From Spirochaeta cellobiosiphila DSM 17781 (GTDB lineage Bacteria; Spirochaetota; Spirochaetia; DSM-17781): DNA of 64,000 bases. Where the stretch lies: the NCBI RefSeq assembly GCF_000426705.1, contig NZ_KE384555.1, positions 282,362 through 346,361 on the forward strand, read 5' to 3'. Of the stretch, positions 7,988-16,260 are shown one piece after another; position 1 is the stretch's first letter; each line of letters begins with the position of its first letter. Under the pieces are notes generated by a model. It did not search any database. It was not told the DNA's origin and saw only the letters and a program-made list of their open reading frames with translations. The position numbers and the translations under genes are program-made.

Positions 7988-9424
7988 TTAACATTCAGGA
8001 GTACGAACAGATACATTCACAGCAAGACCACCTAAAGAAGTCTCTTTGTATTTCGTATTCATATCCTTGGCTGTCTCCCACATAGATTTAATAACACTAT
8101 CCAAACTCACAATGGCTTTGGAAGGATCCTTGCTTATGGCCATATGCGCAGCCGTTATGGCTTTAACAGCTCCCATACTATTCCGTTCAATACAAGGGAT
8201 CTGAACGAGTCCTCCAATGGGATCACAAGTAAGCCCCAAATGATGTTCCATTGCAATTTCGGCAGCCATTAAAGATTGACGGGGACTGCCTCCCATTCCC
8301 TCTGTAAGGGCGGCGGCGGCCATAGCTGAGGAAACTCCTATCTCAGCTTGACACCCTCCCATGGCAGCTGAAATAGTGGCGGAATCTTTAAATATTCCCC
8401 CCACAACTCCCGCAACAAGAAGGAAATCATTGATCTCTTTGTTACTGACTTTTAAGCCGGAAAAGGCTATATAATATAATAATACAGCAGGAATAACCCC
8501 TGAAGATCCATTTGTGGGTGAAGTAACTATGCGACCAAAAGAAGCATTTTCCTCATTAACAGCCATAGCAAAAGCACTAATTAGCTTGAGAACCTGATCA
8601 AAACTTTTAGGAGCCTTTTTGATTTGATTAATCCAACCTTCAACAGATTGATCGCACTCTTGGCATCCAATAATAGGTTGCACCATTGATCTGGCATGTC
8701 TGACAACACCCAATGGACCGGGCAGCTTTCCTACTTTTGTGCATCCCTGGAAAACAGAATCAATCATCACCGACCATATATTCTCCAGTTCAGAGTCTAA
8801 TTGAGGATATCTGCTAGCCTCATTGGCCCGGGCGATTTCAGCAATCGAAAATCCTGTCACGTCACAATGGGCCAGAACATCCAAACCAGACTTTATGGGA
8901 TAGGGAACGCTGACAACATCATCATGGGGAAGCTCCCCCTCTTGAACAACAAAGCCACCTCCTATGGAATAATAGGTTTGGGTATTAATGGTATTGTGAT
9001 CCTTGTCATAAGCAGTGAAGATCATCCCATTAGGATGGTAAGGAAGACTCTGACTCTTGAGAAGAGCTATGTCATTATTCAAATCGAAGTCTATATTTTT
9101 TACGGCTCCCAGATGAAGTTGCTTCCCTATTTGAATCTCCTGGGGTACCCTTTGAACGTCATCCACATTAACAGTAACAGGATCTGCGTTGACCAGCCCC
9201 ATAAGGACAGCAATATCCGTTCCATGGCCTAAACCAGTAAGGGCAAGAGATCCATAAAGGTCAACTTGAAGAGATTCCACTTCCTCTATCTGATCATTTA
9301 TCTTTAAATCATTCTGGAATCTCTGAGCGGCACGCCAAGGTCCCAAAGTATGAGAACTAGAGGGTCCAATGCCTATCTTAAAGATTTCCAGAACACTAGC
9401 GATTGTGTCATTCTGTATGTTCAT
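7988..9424 (-). CDS. sdaA: L-serine dehydratase, iron-sulfur dependent, single chain
   Basis: Deaminates L-serine to pyruvate and ammonia in the cytoplasm using an oxygen-sensitive [4Fe-4S] cluster. At 478 residues it is the single-polypeptide form in which the beta domain (residues 1-150, with [20 protein letters not shown]) is joined to the alpha domain. The alpha domain has [19 protein letters not shown] and the cluster-ligand cysteines in [16 protein letters not shown] and IPCIERN. ATG start. The NlpC/P60-like gene lies 31 bp upstream on the same strand and may be co-transcribed. Confidence 0.96.
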   Translation of the reverse strand: MNIQNDTIASVLEIFKIGIGPSSSHTLGPWRAAQRFQNDLKINDQIEEVESLQVDLYGSLALTGLGHGTDIAVLMGLVNADPVTVNVDDVQRVPQEIQIGKQLHLGAVKNIDFDLNNDIALLKSQSLPYHPNGMIFTAYDKDHNTINTQTYYSIGGGFVVQEGELPHDDVVSVPYPIKSGLDVLAHCDVTGFSIAEIARANEASRYPQLDSELENIWSVMIDSVFQGCTKVGKLPGPLGVVRHARSMVQPIIGCQECDQSVEGWINQIKKAPKSFDQVLKLISAFAMAVNEENASFGRIVTSPTNGSSGVIPAVLLYYIAFSGLKVSNKEINDFLLVAGVVGGIFKDSATISAAMGGCQAEIGVSSAMAAAALTEGMGGSPRQSLMAAEIAMEHHLGLTCDPIGGLVQIPCIERNSMGAVKAITAAHMAISKDPSKAIVSLDSVIKSMWETAKDMNTKYKETSLGGLAVNVSVRTPEC

Positions 9425-9455
9425 GACTTACTATAATATTAGGAACCTGTTTTGC

Positions 9456-10304
9456 CTATAGAATCATCACCTTTGGATGAAAAAAGGTTCCATATGAGGT
9501 TAGTGAAGGAAGAGAAAGAAAATCATTTTCCTTGGGATCTAGACTATTGATGCCCACCCCTCCCAAAGGACCAGAAGCATGAAGGACATGGTTATTGCCC
9601 AAATAGAGGGCGACATAACCAGAATAAAAGATCAGATCAGCAGGCTTTAACTCATCTCGGGAAACAGGAACAAAGGGGTATTTAAACTCGGCATCTCTAT
9701 AAATAATAGAACCACTTAGTAAATACACCAGGGAACAGAGCCCTGAGCCATCCATTCCCTGGAGAGAACGCCCACCCTGACGATACTGAACCCCTTTAAA
9801 CTCTAAGGCTTTATCTACAATTTGTTTTCGCTTTTCATCTTCCGCCATCGGCCTTGTGAGCTCTGATAGTTGCTTTATATGATCTGTGCGAATCCAGCCA
9901 GAACCACCTGTTAAAAGTTGAACCTCCAGCCACCCTTCTTTCTTCTCACCATTTAATAAGATAAAAGAACTGGCAGGAAGACATTCTATAAGGGGACTAT
10001 CATAATGAGGTTCCCTAAGGACATCTCCATAACTAGAGAGAACCATAGCCAGGTTTTCCGTTTCATCCTGAGTACACGGGATAATATCCTTTGACCGAAT
10101 CCACCCGGGATAACCATAGTAAGTTCTAAGCCAAAGCCATTCTCCATGATCTTCCAACAGGTACAAAGGAGACCCCATACAAACCTGATCTACTCTTGCA
10201 GCGTTTTCTTTAGCTTCTGAAAATAAATCAGCTAAAGGGACAGAAACAATATAATCAGCAAGGGACCATAAACGGGAGTCATTAATCTGTTCAAACTCTA
10301 TCAT
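9456..10304 (-). CDS. SH3 / NlpC-P60-like protein with degenerate active site
   Basis: A 282-residue protein resembling gamma-D-glutamyl-diamino acid endopeptidases such as YkfC: two bacterial SH3-like segments (about residues 20-75 and 88-150; each ends with GWIRS/GWIRT) and a C-terminal NlpC/P60 domain (160-282). The usual DCSG nucleophile motif reads DGSG, with Gly 186 (codon GGC) in place of Cys. The catalytic His of the HVGIYLG motif reads Tyr 230 in YVALYLG. The third residue, His 242 in LHASG, remains. No signal peptide is seen, so it is probably cytoplasmic like YkfC. It is likely inactive as a peptidase and may bind muropeptides. Cys 190 is four residues from the normal place and is unlikely to substitute. 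Confidence 0.85.
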   Translation of the reverse strand: MIEFEQINDSRLWSLADYIVSVPLADLFSEAKENAARVDQVCMGSPLYLLEDHGEWLWLRTYYGYPGWIRSKDIIPCTQDETENLAMVLSSYGDVLREPHYDSPLIECLPASSFILLNGEKKEGWLEVQLLTGGSGWIRTDHIKQLSELTRPMAEDEKRKQIVDKALEFKGVQYRQGGRSLQGMDGSGLCSLVYLLSGSIIYRDAEFKYPFVPVSRDELKPADLIFYSGYVALYLGNNHVLHASGPLGGVGINSLDPKENDFLSLPSLTSYGTFFHPKVMIL

Positions 10305-10392
10305 ATTTTATTTTCCTCATTATTAATTCACTTATAAATGCTACAGGATATACAAGATAAAGATCTATATATAATCGTAGAATAATGAGGGG

Positions 10393-11241
10393 CTATATTT
10401 TAGGAAAATCTCTTACCATCTCCCATTGATTGATATAATTATCTAAATTTAATTCCTGAAAAAGCTTATCCATATAAGAATTGGCCTCAACATTACTGAT
10501 TGTGAATTCTTCTCCATTACACAAATCAGAAATACGTTTTAAGAGTGTCTGTACAACAGAAATAGAGGGGTAATCAGGAGATACACCTAGTTGAAGCACT
10601 CTCTTATTAACTTTATTAATAATAAAATAGCCTGCAACCTGATTGTCTATCTTAAGATATTGAAAGAGGAACAAGTCCTTTCTTGTTTCAAAGGTATCAA
10701 AGCTATTCTGCCAGGTAGGTACATAGCTGCAGAACTCTTCCGTATTAAAAGAGGAAAGGCCCTCTTCATTACTCACAAAATCACCAGTTATCGAGCAAGG
10801 TTCAATATTCCTTGTTTTATAGATTCTTAAAAACCTTGTCCTTTTAAATCCCTTCTTCTCGTATAATCTTTGTGCGGGAATATTATGTTCCAGAACTTCC
10901 AAATAAAACCTGTCAATTGGCGAAGATTGAACATTAAGAATCAATTGGTCCAGTAGCTTTGATCCAATATGTCTTTTTTGCCAGGAAGGAATAACCCCAG
11001 TAGCAATATCATAAATGCAGGACTGTCCATTAATAGTTCTCATTCCTATTAAACAAAAACCAGCTAGAACTCCCTCATCAATACACCCTATAGAATGTTG
11101 TGGAGAGTAGTTCATTGTCTCTAACATTATAGAGAAATCCTCCAGGGACAGTTGTATTTTAACTTCATACTGACTAAACGCTTCCCTAAAAGCATTCCAA
11201 ATAACAGATACTTCAATGTCTGCTAAATTATTAAATTCCAT
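10393..11241 (-). CDS. GNAT-family N-acetyltransferase
   Basis: The N-terminal 145 residues form a GNAT fold: the acetyl-CoA pyrophosphate loop is seen in the stretch from IATGVIPSWQ to RHIGSKLLDQL (residues 79-100), and the C-terminal motif NIPAQRLYEKKGFKRT at 120-135. Residues 150-282 probably make a second, degenerate GNAT-like half (KIDNQVAGYFIINK, LQLGVSPDYPS), as in two-domain family members. The substrate is unknown. It follows the VOC gene by 10 bp and is the last gene of a five-gene minus-strand run. Confidence 0.85.
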   Translation of the reverse strand: MEFNNLADIEVSVIWNAFREAFSQYEVKIQLSLEDFSIMLETMNYSPQHSIGCIDEGVLAGFCLIGMRTINGQSCIYDIATGVIPSWQKRHIGSKLLDQLILNVQSSPIDRFYLEVLEHNIPAQRLYEKKGFKRTRFLRIYKTRNIEPCSITGDFVSNEEGLSSFNTEEFCSYVPTWQNSFDTFETRKDLFLFQYLKIDNQVAGYFIINKVNKRVLQLGVSPDYPSISVVQTLLKRISDLCNGEEFTISNVEANSYMDKLFQELNLDNYINQWEMVRDFPKI

Positions 11242-11251
11242 TTACAAACCT

Positions 11252-11650
11252 CTAGATCCAAAAGTCTGATGCTATCTCTATTAAGTTTCCCTCGGGATCG
11301 GCAATCATTGCAGACCTCATACTCCAAGGTTCATCCCGAGGAGCATAGATGGGCTGAGCACCTTTTTCACAAAATCTATTATAGGTATCGTCAACATTAT
11401 GGGAAGGACCTACATTAATGGATAATTCAAAACTACCATTTAACTTCTTTGGATAATCAGGAGTCTGTCCTAATAACTTTGGTAATTGAGCCCTTTCATA
11501 CATAGCGAAGCGTATTCCTTCATGAACAAACTCCGCATATGGTCCTTCGCCTGACCAATTAATACCAAGACCGATAACGTCTCGATAAAAAGCTACCATT
11601 GCTTCTAAATCTTCAACAAATAATCCGATGAGATCAAATTTGATTTTCAT
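11252..11650 (-). CDS. VOC-family (glyoxalase/bleomycin-resistance fold) protein
   Basis: A 132-residue single-module VOC protein. The beta-alpha-beta repeat begins LIGLFVEDLEAMVAFYRDVIGL and ends with the metal-ligand type segment IADPEGNLIEIASDF. The start is the ATG at 11650 because AAGGAGG lies directly upstream; an in-frame start 39 bp earlier has no such site. Family members include glyoxalases, dioxygenases and antibiotic-binding proteins; nothing here identifies the substrate. Confidence 0.87.
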   Translation of the reverse strand: MKIKFDLIGLFVEDLEAMVAFYRDVIGLGINWSGEGPYAEFVHEGIRFAMYERAQLPKLLGQTPDYPKKLNGSFELSINVGPSHNVDDTYNRFCEKGAQPIYAPRDEPWSMRSAMIADPEGNLIEIASDFWI

Positions 11651-11728
11651 AAAGCCTCCTTGAGATTTATGATACACAATGGAGCACAATTTTGCTTTAC
11701 TTTTTTGGAATACAAATATTCCCCTATT

Positions 11729-12085
11729 CTAATGACATAGATCCTTTGTATTCACAATAAATAATATCCCCACAGTCCCTTGCAGATTCTTAAAAGAATG
11801 GCGTTGCCCTTTACCTGTGATGAGCATATCCCCCTTCTGGATAATTTGTTCTTCTTGATTTTCTATAACTTGAAAAGATCCTTCTACAACAAGGCAAAGT
11901 TCATAATTATCAATATGATAATGAGTGCCAATAACAGCATGAGCCTCCACTTCAATCAGTCCCGTTAAGCCAAAGGGGTAATCAAGATCGTCCGTAGGTA
12001 CGACCTTATTCAATATGGCTTTACCAGTCCCTCCATGAAGTCCAAAAGCTTCCAAAATAGTTAAATCTTCTTTTTTGATTATCAT
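11729..12085 (-). CDS. Cupin-domain protein
   Basis: A 118-residue single-domain cupin. The two cupin motifs are visible: GTHYHIDNYELCLVVEGSF (His and Glu metal ligands) and KGDMLITGKGQRHSFKNL (third His). The ATG at 12085 follows AAGGAG at proper spacing, so I prefer it to the upstream in-frame ATG. Such small cupins are often sugar-binding, dioxygenase-like or regulatory; the substrate is unknown. It sits between the WYL regulator and the VOC gene on the same strand. Confidence 0.87.
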   Translation of the reverse strand: MIIKKEDLTILEAFGLHGGTGKAILNKVVPTDDLDYPFGLTGLIEVEAHAVIGTHYHIDNYELCLVVEGSFQVIENQEEQIIQKGDMLITGKGQRHSFKNLQGTVGILFIVNTKDLCH

Positions 12086-12137
12086 CGTGAATCTCCTTAT
12101 CACACAGAATAAGGGATAAATAGGGACAACATATGGT

Positions 12138-13037
12138 CTACTTTCTTTCCATTATTTTTACAGAATGTTCCCAGATGGCCTGTTTGAGTTTTACCGGATG
12201 AACAACCTGTGCATGACTGCCAAATCCTAAAACCCAGCGTAATAGGAAAGAATAATCAGTATATCCCCTTTCGAATAAAATATGCTCCTTATCATACTCA
12301 CTATAGGAAGCGATACCAAATTCTTCAGCAATAATATATTCAACGGACTTATCAAAAATAATTTGAACCTTATTTTCTTCAGTGAAGTATTCTTCCAAGT
12401 TAAGGTCTTTAGAAGACTTTAAGCGGAGAGTAAAATGTTCCTCTCCTTCTTCAATATCCCACATACGTCGTATTTTAAAAAGTCGATAGTCATTGGCACC
12501 CAAACAGTAGGCATACAAATACCAATCATCCCATCGATATAGGATAAAATAAGGCTCAACAGATCTTACCAAACGTCCTTTGCCAGAAAAGTAATCAAAA
12601 CGAAGTAAATGATTATTCTTAATACTTTGTCGTAATAGGCTAAATTTATCTTGGATATCAGGTTTATAGTGGGAACTTAGATTTATATCTATAGAGCTCT
12701 GTTTCTGGGCACCCATTGCTAGAAAACGTTGTATTAAGGGATTACCCTTTGAAGAGGGGAATACAGAACCCAGTCCAGATAAACCTGATAAGATATCTTC
12801 TAACTCGTCTTTTTTTAGGAATATTCTATCTAAGGAATACCCCTCCAGTAATCTGATCCCACCATGGCGCCCCAACTGGCTGTAGAGAGGGATACCCGCT
12901 CTGTTTAAAGCCTCTATATCTCTTTGTATCGTCTTAGTTGATACTTCAAATTCCTTTGCCAAAGCTTTGATTGTTACTTGTTCATTATTGAGTAAAGTAG
13001 TGAGAATAGAGAACATTCGTTCGAGCTTGTAGGACAA
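12138..13037 (-). CDS. HTH/WYL-domain transcriptional regulator (YafY type)
   Basis: A 299-residue cytoplasmic regulator. Residues 1-55 form a DeoR/HTH_11 winged helix (ITIKALAKEFEVSTKTIQRDIEALNRAG-like segment), residues about 135-215 a WYL ligand-binding domain (VEPYFILYRWDDWYLYAYC), and the end a WCX extension (RWVLGFGSHAQVVHP). The start is a TTG directly after the TAA of the LysE gene, so the two are co-translated. It most likely controls its own five-gene cluster in response to an unknown ligand. Confidence 0.9.
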   Translation of the reverse strand: MSYKLERMFSILTTLLNNEQVTIKALAKEFEVSTKTIQRDIEALNRAGIPLYSQLGRHGGIRLLEGYSLDRIFLKKDELEDILSGLSGLGSVFPSSKGNPLIQRFLAMGAQKQSSIDINLSSHYKPDIQDKFSLLRQSIKNNHLLRFDYFSGKGRLVRSVEPYFILYRWDDWYLYAYCLGANDYRLFKIRRMWDIEEGEEHFTLRLKSSKDLNLEEYFTEENKVQIIFDKSVEYIIAEEFGIASYSEYDKEHILFERGYTDYSFLLRWVLGFGSHAQVVHPVKLKQAIWEHSVKIMERK

Positions 13038-13649
13038 TTATTCCTTACCGAAAGCCAACTTGGCAGCTAGACCCAAAAACAACAGACCAAAACCTTTTTG
13101 GATTCTATTCATAAGCTGAGAAGATTCTGTAAACAGCTGTTTAAAAGAATGAGCCAGAAGACCATACACAAGGAACACAAGCAAGGTAATGCCCATAAAG
13201 AACAGACTTAATATCATCATTTGAATCTCATAGTTTGATGAATCGGATGCCATAAACTGAGGAAGAAAGGACAAAAAGAACAGAGTTAATTTGGGATTGA
13301 GTAGATTAATAAGAACCGCTTTCCCTATGATGCCAAGGGAGGACTGGGAGCTCGTCTTCACGTCCACATTAAAACCTTTGCTACGAATCATACCTATTCC
13401 CAAATAGATAAGGTAAGCCACCCCAATATATTTGATGGTAGAAAATAACAAAGCACTCGTATGTAAAAGGGCAGTTAATCCAAAAACTCCTGCTAATAAA
13501 TGGGGAACGATTCCCAAGGTACATCCTACTGCAGCCAAAATAGTGTCTTTTTTAGCAGAAGATAAACCCTTAGATAGTGTATATAAAACACCAGTTCCCG
13601 GCATAACAACAACAATAAATGAGGTGATAATAAAACTCCAACTAATCAT
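13038..13649 (-). CDS. LysE/RhtB-family amino-acid exporter
   Basis: A 203-residue membrane protein with six hydrophobic segments, the normal size for RhtB/LysE exporters. Family signatures are PGTGVLYTLSKGLSSAKKDTILAAVGCTLG in spirit of the conserved PGP-G-R-G loop, and LLNPKLTLFFLSFLPQF. It would export an amino acid or related metabolite. It is first in the run LysE-WYL-cupin-VOC-GNAT and is divergent from the GlxA-type regulator 60 bp away. Confidence 0.9.
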   Translation of the reverse strand: MISWSFIITSFIVVVMPGTGVLYTLSKGLSSAKKDTILAAVGCTLGIVPHLLAGVFGLTALLHTSALLFSTIKYIGVAYLIYLGIGMIRSKGFNVDVKTSSQSSLGIIGKAVLINLLNPKLTLFFLSFLPQFMASDSSNYEIQMMILSLFFMGITLLVFLVYGLLAHSFKQLFTESSQLMNRIQKGFGLLFLGLAAKLAFGKE

Positions 13650-13708
13650 AAACTTAATGATAACGACTGTATAATCATCTTGTCCACCACTTAGAATATT
13701 TATATTAT

Positions 13709-14689
13709 GTGACCATGAATAAAAATAGGTCTCATAGTATTTTACTACTACTTAATACCCAGGGCCTTCTCTTTGAAGGAGCGGGTATCCTAGATATATT
13801 CCACCAGGCAAATCACTACTCTGGCCAAGAATTGTATAAGATTACCATTATGGGCACAGAACCGGAGCCTCTGGTTCATGGCCGGGCTGGTTATCAGATA
13901 TTAGCGGACACCACAATTGAGGAATGGGACCTCAAAGAAAACCAGTTTGATACCCTTATAGTAACGGGAAGTGGCAGGCAAGAAATCTTTAGATCAGAAA
14001 TCATTGATTGGATTAAAAATTCCCGTAAATATTTCAAAAGAATTGTCTCAGTATGTTCCGGAGCTATTCTCCTGGCAGAAGCAGGTCTACTTAAAGGGAA
14101 AAAAGCAACGACCCATTGGCAGCTCTTGGATCAATTAGCTCAATATCCTGAGGTAACAGTAAAAGATGATCCGATCTATGTAAAAGATGGATCCATATGG
14201 ACCTCAGCAGGCGCCAGCTCTGGATTTGATATCACCCTGGCGATAGTAGAGGAAGACTATGGTTTTGAATTGGCCAAAAAAGTAGCCCAATATCTGGTGC
14301 TCTACCTAAGACGTCCTGGAGGGCAATCCCAATTTAGTACCCTTCTCACTCATCAGGTTAATATGGACAGTCCTATAAAAAAGGCCCAGGATTATATACA
14401 GGATCATCTAGGCCAAAGCTTGAAGGTTGAAGATATCGCAGACATCGTTCATATGAGCCCAAGGCATTTTGCGAGAGCCTTTAAAAAAGAAGTAGGACTA
14501 CCTCCGGGGCAATATATAGAGAAGCTTCGTCTGGACAGAGCTAAAGTTCAGTTAGAGCAATCCACAGATACCGTTGATATTATCGCTTCTGATTGCGGCT
14601 TCGAAACCCCACTAAGCTTAAGACGTTTGTTTGATAAATATCTCAAAATAACCCCAAAAGAATACCGGAATCGTTTTGGCAGAATATGA
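13709..14689 (+). CDS. GlxA-family regulator (DJ-1/PfpI domain + AraC HTH)
   Basis: A 326-residue regulator of the GlxA family. Residues 10-200 form a class-I amidotransferase-like DJ-1/PfpI domain with the nucleophile elbow VSVCSGA at Cys 116, followed by KGKKATTHWQLLD. Residues 225-326 hold an AraC-type double HTH (LKVEDIADIVHMSPRHFARAF and DIIASDCGFETPLSLRRLF). The annotated start is GTG at 13709; an ATG at 13715 is equally possible, and neither has a clear ribosome-binding site. It is divergent from the LysE gene and may regulate it. Confidence 0.92.
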   Translation: MTMNKNRSHSILLLLNTQGLLFEGAGILDIFHQANHYSGQELYKITIMGTEPEPLVHGRAGYQILADTTIEEWDLKENQFDTLIVTGSGRQEIFRSEIIDWIKNSRKYFKRIVSVCSGAILLAEAGLLKGKKATTHWQLLDQLAQYPEVTVKDDPIYVKDGSIWTSAGASSGFDITLAIVEEDYGFELAKKVAQYLVLYLRRPGGQSQFSTLLTHQVNMDSPIKKAQDYIQDHLGQSLKVEDIADIVHMSPRHFARAFKKEVGLPPGQYIEKLRLDRAKVQLEQSTDTVDIIASDCGFETPLSLRRLFDKYLKITPKEYRNRFGRI

Positions 14690-14705
14690 ACTATTAATGT
14701 CATTT

Positions 14706-14733
14706 TTGCCATAGTTTTTTTTCTTTATATTGA
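14706..14733 (+). promoter_or_regulatory. Probable promoter of the GAPDH gene
   Basis: TTGCCA at 14706-14711, a T-rich 16-base spacer and TATTGA at 14728-14733, about 20 bp before the ATG at 14753, which has AAGGAG upstream. Read by eye. Confidence 0.4.
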
Positions 14734-14752
14734 ACTCAACAAGGAGTTCACA

Positions 14753-15760
14753 ATGATAAAGATTGGAATTAATGGATTCGGAAGAATCGGAAGAAGCGTT
14801 CTAAGGGCTGCCCTTAAGAGAACAGATTTGGAAGTGGTAGCCGTTAATGATCTAACCGATAGTGCTACCTTAGCCCACCTTTTTGAATATGATACCGTAT
14901 TAGGAACCTATAGAGGTGAAGTGTCTAGTACAGATCAGGCTCTTATCGTTGATGGTAAAAGCATTCATGTCATAGCAGAAAAAGATCCTGCCCTCATTCC
15001 TTGGTCAGACTATGGTGTAGATATAGTATTGGAAGCCACTGGTTTCTTTAATAGTAAAGAAGCAGCAGCAGTGCACATAACAAAAGGGGGAGCAAAAAGG
15101 GTTATCATTACAGCTCCTGCCAAAGGGGCTGATTTAACCACTGTAATGGGTGTTAATAATGACCAATATGATCCCCAAAAACACCTGGTAGTCTCTAATG
15201 GATCCTGTACCACTAATGCTTTGGCTCCTATTGTCAAAGTCATCAATGATAAGCTTGGTATTGAAAATGGTCTTATGCTAACAACCCATGCCTACACCAA
15301 TAGCCAGGCCTTGTTGGATAAACCAATGAATAATCTCAGAGGAGCACGGGCAGCAGCAGAATCAATTATCCCCTACTCCAGTGGAGCGGCTAAAGCCATA
15401 GGTTTGGTTATCCCTGAATTAGACGGCAAATTAACAGGCTATGCCTTAAGAGTGCCCGTTCCTGTTGTATCAGCACTAGATATAACAGTAACTGTTAAAA
15501 GAGATACAAACATAGAAGAAGTGAACAAAGTACTTAAAGAAGCAGCTGATTCAGATCTTAAGGGCATTATGGAATACAATATAAAGCCACTAGTGTCCCG
15601 TGACCACCAGGGAAATAATCACTCAACGATTATCGATAGCCTATCCACAACGATGTCCGGACCAAGGCTTCTAAAAATCTTATCCTGGTACGACAATGAA
15701 TGGGGATTTTCTAACCGCTTACTAGACCTATCTGCTTATATAGCTTCCAAAGGATTATAA
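14753..15760 (+). CDS. gap: Glyceraldehyde-3-phosphate dehydrogenase, type I
   Basis: Glycolytic enzyme converting glyceraldehyde 3-phosphate, NAD and phosphate to 1,3-bisphosphoglycerate. Length 335 is standard. The NAD-binding start is INGFGRIGRSVLRAAL. The active-site loop is SNGSCTTNALAP with the nucleophile Cys 152; the second Cys common in this loop (SCTTNC) is Ala. The catalytic His lies in MLTTHAYTNSQ, and the C-terminal WYDNEWGFSNRL is intact. A strong AAGGAG site precedes the ATG. It is monocistronic: promoter-like sequence before and a terminator after. Confidence 0.97.
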   Translation: MIKIGINGFGRIGRSVLRAALKRTDLEVVAVNDLTDSATLAHLFEYDTVLGTYRGEVSSTDQALIVDGKSIHVIAEKDPALIPWSDYGVDIVLEATGFFNSKEAAAVHITKGGAKRVIITAPAKGADLTTVMGVNNDQYDPQKHLVVSNGSCTTNALAPIVKVINDKLGIENGLMLTTHAYTNSQALLDKPMNNLRGARAAAESIIPYSSGAAKAIGLVIPELDGKLTGYALRVPVPVVSALDITVTVKRDTNIEEVNKVLKEAADSDLKGIMEYNIKPLVSRDHQGNNHSTIIDSLSTTMSGPRLLKILSWYDNEWGFSNRLLDLSAYIASKGL

Positions 15761-15768
15761 TAGGAGTT

Positions 15769-15800
15769 AAGAAGAGGCCACCTACGCCTCTTCTTCTCTG
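15769..15800 (+). terminator. Rho-independent terminator after gap
   Basis: A 10-bp perfect stem (AAGAAGAGGC at 15769-15778, GCCTCTTCTT at 15786-15795) with a 7-base loop, nine bases after the gap stop, followed by a moderately T-rich stretch. Confidence 0.8.
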
Positions 15801-15809
15801 ATCTTGTCT

Positions 15810-15838
15810 TTGACAACAATGGGTCACTGTTATATAGT
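15810..15838 (+). promoter_or_regulatory. Consensus promoter of the GntR-ABC operon
   Basis: TTGACA at 15810-15815, a 17-base spacer and TATAGT at 15833-15838: a full consensus -35 and a 5-of-6 -10 at ideal spacing. The -10 lies inside the left arm of the inverted repeat at 15825-15871, so a bound repressor would block it. Confidence 0.75.
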
Positions 15839-15871
15839 GTACATATTGAACATATACACTATATAACAGTG
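15825..15871. promoter_or_regulatory. Long inverted repeat, candidate GntR (YtrA-type) operator
   Basis: Two perfect 17-bp arms (15825-15841 and 15855-15871) separated by 13 bases, ending nine bases before the GntR start codon. The inner part of the arms, TAGTGTA and TACACTA, fits the GT-n-TA / TA-n-AC pattern of GntR-family operators. It overlaps the -10 of the consensus promoter, so autorepression is the natural reading. It could also form an RNA hairpin, but no T-run follows and the left arm would mostly be untranscribed. Confidence 0.75.
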
Positions 15872-15879
15872 AGAATATC

Positions 15880-16260
15880 ATGGACATCATTATCAAGAAC
15901 AATAGCCAGCAACCTCTGTATGAACAGATTCGTACCCAAATCAAAAGCCAGATTATGGAAGGAATCCTTATGGCAGGGGACATATTGCCCTCTATAAGGG
16001 GAATGGCTAAAGATCTTCATATTAGCGTAATCACTGTACAGAAAGCCTACGAACAATTAAATCAGGACGGATTCATAGAAACCATTATTGGTAAAGGAAG
16101 CTTTGTTGCTTCACAGAACCCCCAAATGTACAGAGAAGAACAGCTAAGAAAGATCGAACATCATATAGAAAAAGCTGTCCAATTGAGTCAATCCTCAGGG
16201 GTTAAGACTGAAGAACTTGTGAGAATGATCAAGATATTCCGTCAGGAGTTTGACAAATGA
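15880..16260 (+). CDS. GntR-family regulator, YtrA subfamily
   Basis: A 126-residue regulator with an N-terminal GntR winged helix (about residues 10-75: QPLYEQIRTQIKSQIMEG, then DLHISVITVQKAYEQLNQDGF) and a short C-terminal helical dimerisation tail, the YtrA layout. Members repress a co-transcribed ABC transporter. The stop overlaps the start of the ATPase gene as ATGA, and the promoter/inverted repeat lies directly upstream. The inducer is unknown; in Bacillus related systems respond to cell-wall-active compounds. Confidence 0.92.
   Translation: MDIIIKNNSQQPLYEQIRTQIKSQIMEGILMAGDILPSIRGMAKDLHISVITVQKAYEQLNQDGFIETIIGKGSFVASQNPQMYREEQLRKIEHHIEKAVQLSQSSGVKTEELVRMIKIFRQEFDK

Noticed and set aside
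7816-8016. Minus-strand 66-codon frame between sdaA and modA
   Set aside because: It runs through the sdaA terminator hairpin and the sdaA end, is rich in Phe/Tyr/Ser as expected of noise, and has no ribosome-binding site.
8801-9232. Plus-strand 143-codon frame antisense to serine dehydratase
   Set aside because: The minus strand encodes an intact, strongly conserved enzyme; no start signal for the plus frame.
14753-15760. Ala in place of the second Cys of the GAPDH active loop as a sign of inactivity
   Set aside because: The nucleophile Cys 152 and catalytic His are present; the second Cys is not required and varies in the family.
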